DNA of 6,329 bases from Bacillota bacterium (GTDB lineage: Bacteria > Bacillota > Sulfobacillia > Sulfobacillales > Sulfobacillaceae): positions 1-6,329 of the forward strand of contig JAKADI010000109.1 of NCBI GenBank assembly GCA_021820675.1. The letters run 5' to 3'. Of this stretch, positions 5,868-6,329 are shown piece by piece. The notes under the pieces were generated by a model. That model was not told the origin of the DNA. It saw only the letters and a list, made by a program, of their open reading frames with translations, and made no database searches. The translations under genes and the position numbers were made by a program. Each line of letters opens with the position of its first letter. Positions within the stretch are counted from its first letter, which is position 1.

Positions 5868-6329
5868 ATGAGCCATGAATTTGACGACGTTTTATATGAT
5901 GTATCCCCGAAAGGGGTGGCCCGATTAACGATAAATCGAGAGCATGCATACAACGCATACACGACGCACACCCTGCAGGAAATTCGAGAAGCATTGCGAC
6001 TGGCGGCGTTCGATCACGGAGTATATATGTTGGTCCTGACTGGAGCCGGAAAGAAGGCCTTTTGTACTGGCGGCGACGTGAAGGAGTATGCTGACCACTA
6101 TGTGCAGCACCCCAACGATTTTTGGCAGTATATGGTGTATTTCCAAGATTGCCTAGATGCTGTGCGCCATCTCGGAAAGCCTACGATTGCCCGCTTAAAT
6201 GGGATGACGGTCGGCGGCGGCAACGAGTTTAATATGGCATGTGACTTGGCAGTAATGGCTGATCACGCCGTCATTCGGCAAGTGGGGACAAGAGTTGGCA
6301 GCGTTGCGGCCGGAGGCGGAACGCAGTGG
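5868..6329 (+). CDS. Crotonase-fold alicyclic ring-cleaving hydrolase, Oah/BamA- or BadI-like (3' end outside window)
   Basis: The first 154 residues are present and the gene runs off the right edge. 'YNAYTTHTLQEI' (28-39), 'AFCTGGDVKEYADHY' (64-78), 'GKPTIARLNGMTVGGGNEF' (103-121) and 'ACDLAVMADHA' (124-134) are crotonase hallmarks. The 'FCTGGD.KEYA..Y' segment resembles 6-oxocyclohex-1-ene-1-carbonyl-CoA hydrolase (Oah/BamA), which adds water and opens the ring to a 3-hydroxypimelyl-CoA. The short N-terminus and 'RQVGTRVGSV' (137-146) are closer to 2-ketocyclohexanecarboxyl-CoA hydrolase (BadI). The position of the second catalytic Glu of hydratases is Gly140 here, as in BadI, BamA and MenB, so simple hydratase activity is unlikely. 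It follows the Dch-like gene, which supports a ring-degradation role. MenB is a less likely alternative, since no menaquinone gene is nearby. Confidence 0.8.
   Translation, partial: MSHEFDDVLYDVSPKGVARLTINREHAYNAYTTHTLQEIREALRLAAFDHGVYMLVLTGAGKKAFCTGGDVKEYADHYVQHPNDFWQYMVYFQDCLDAVRHLGKPTIARLNGMTVGGGNEFNMACDLAVMADHAVIRQVGTRVGSVAAGGGTQW

Noticed and set aside
5925..6146. Minus-strand 73-residue ORF, and a similar one at 5070-5384
   Set aside because: Both lie antisense inside clear crotonase coding sequence and show no independent signals.
5868..6329. MenB (dihydroxynaphthoyl-CoA synthase) for the second crotonase
   Set aside because: The loss of the second Glu fits MenB, but the KEYA..Y segment after FCTGGD and the Dch-like neighbour fit ring-cleaving hydrolases better, and no menaquinone genes are seen.
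1..6329. CRISPR array, tRNA or rRNA genes, prophage or defence system
   Set aside because: No regularly spaced repeats, tRNA-like cloverleaf or rRNA sequence, and no nuclease, helicase or phage structural motifs were seen on either strand.

Overview
The window looks like chromosomal DNA of a Gram-positive bacterium, probably of the Bacillota. The evidence is strong purine-rich Shine-Dalgarno sequences (AGGAGG or GGAGGAGGG about 6-7 nt before the starts), use of GTG and TTG starts, and mid-range GC. An acidophilic, Sulfobacillus-like organism would fit, but that is an impression from protein style and not demonstrated here.

The left third (about 1-2030) is a gene graveyard. It holds the frameshifted N-terminal (MerR-type DNA-binding) part of an IS607-family serine recombinase, a small intact-looking minus-strand hypothetical gene, and an interior piece of a Wzx-type polysaccharide flippase with a frameshift. 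The flippase piece runs in frame, through one TGA, into what looks like the C-terminal tail of another membrane-associated envelope protein, perhaps a glycosyltransferase. A 36-codon ORF overlaps the end of that tail. This reads as a decayed surface-polysaccharide locus disturbed by mobile-element activity and deletions.

The middle (2037-4165) carries two intact genes. One is a PaaI-type hotdog thioesterase with a GTG start. The other is a 473-residue soluble, mostly helical protein that I cannot assign to a family and that has several histidine-containing motifs. A perfect 9-bp inverted repeat with a 2-bp centre lies between them.

The right third (4376-6329) is a probable operon. It encodes a TetR/AcrR regulator, a crotonase-fold hydratase resembling cyclohexa-1,5-diene-1-carbonyl-CoA hydratase (Dch), and, cut by the window edge, a second crotonase-fold protein resembling alicyclic ring-cleaving hydrolases (Oah/BamA or BadI). 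The first crotonase keeps both catalytic glutamates of enoyl-CoA hydratases. The second has lost the second one in the way MenB, BadI and BamA have. Together they suggest hydration and then hydrolytic opening of a six-membered alicyclic CoA thioester, as in the lower benzoyl-CoA or cyclohexanecarboxylate pathways, under local TetR control. The thioesterase nearby could serve acyl-CoA housekeeping for the same route. The pathway assignment is inference, since no benzoyl-CoA reductase, ligase or alcohol dehydrogenase is visible in the window.
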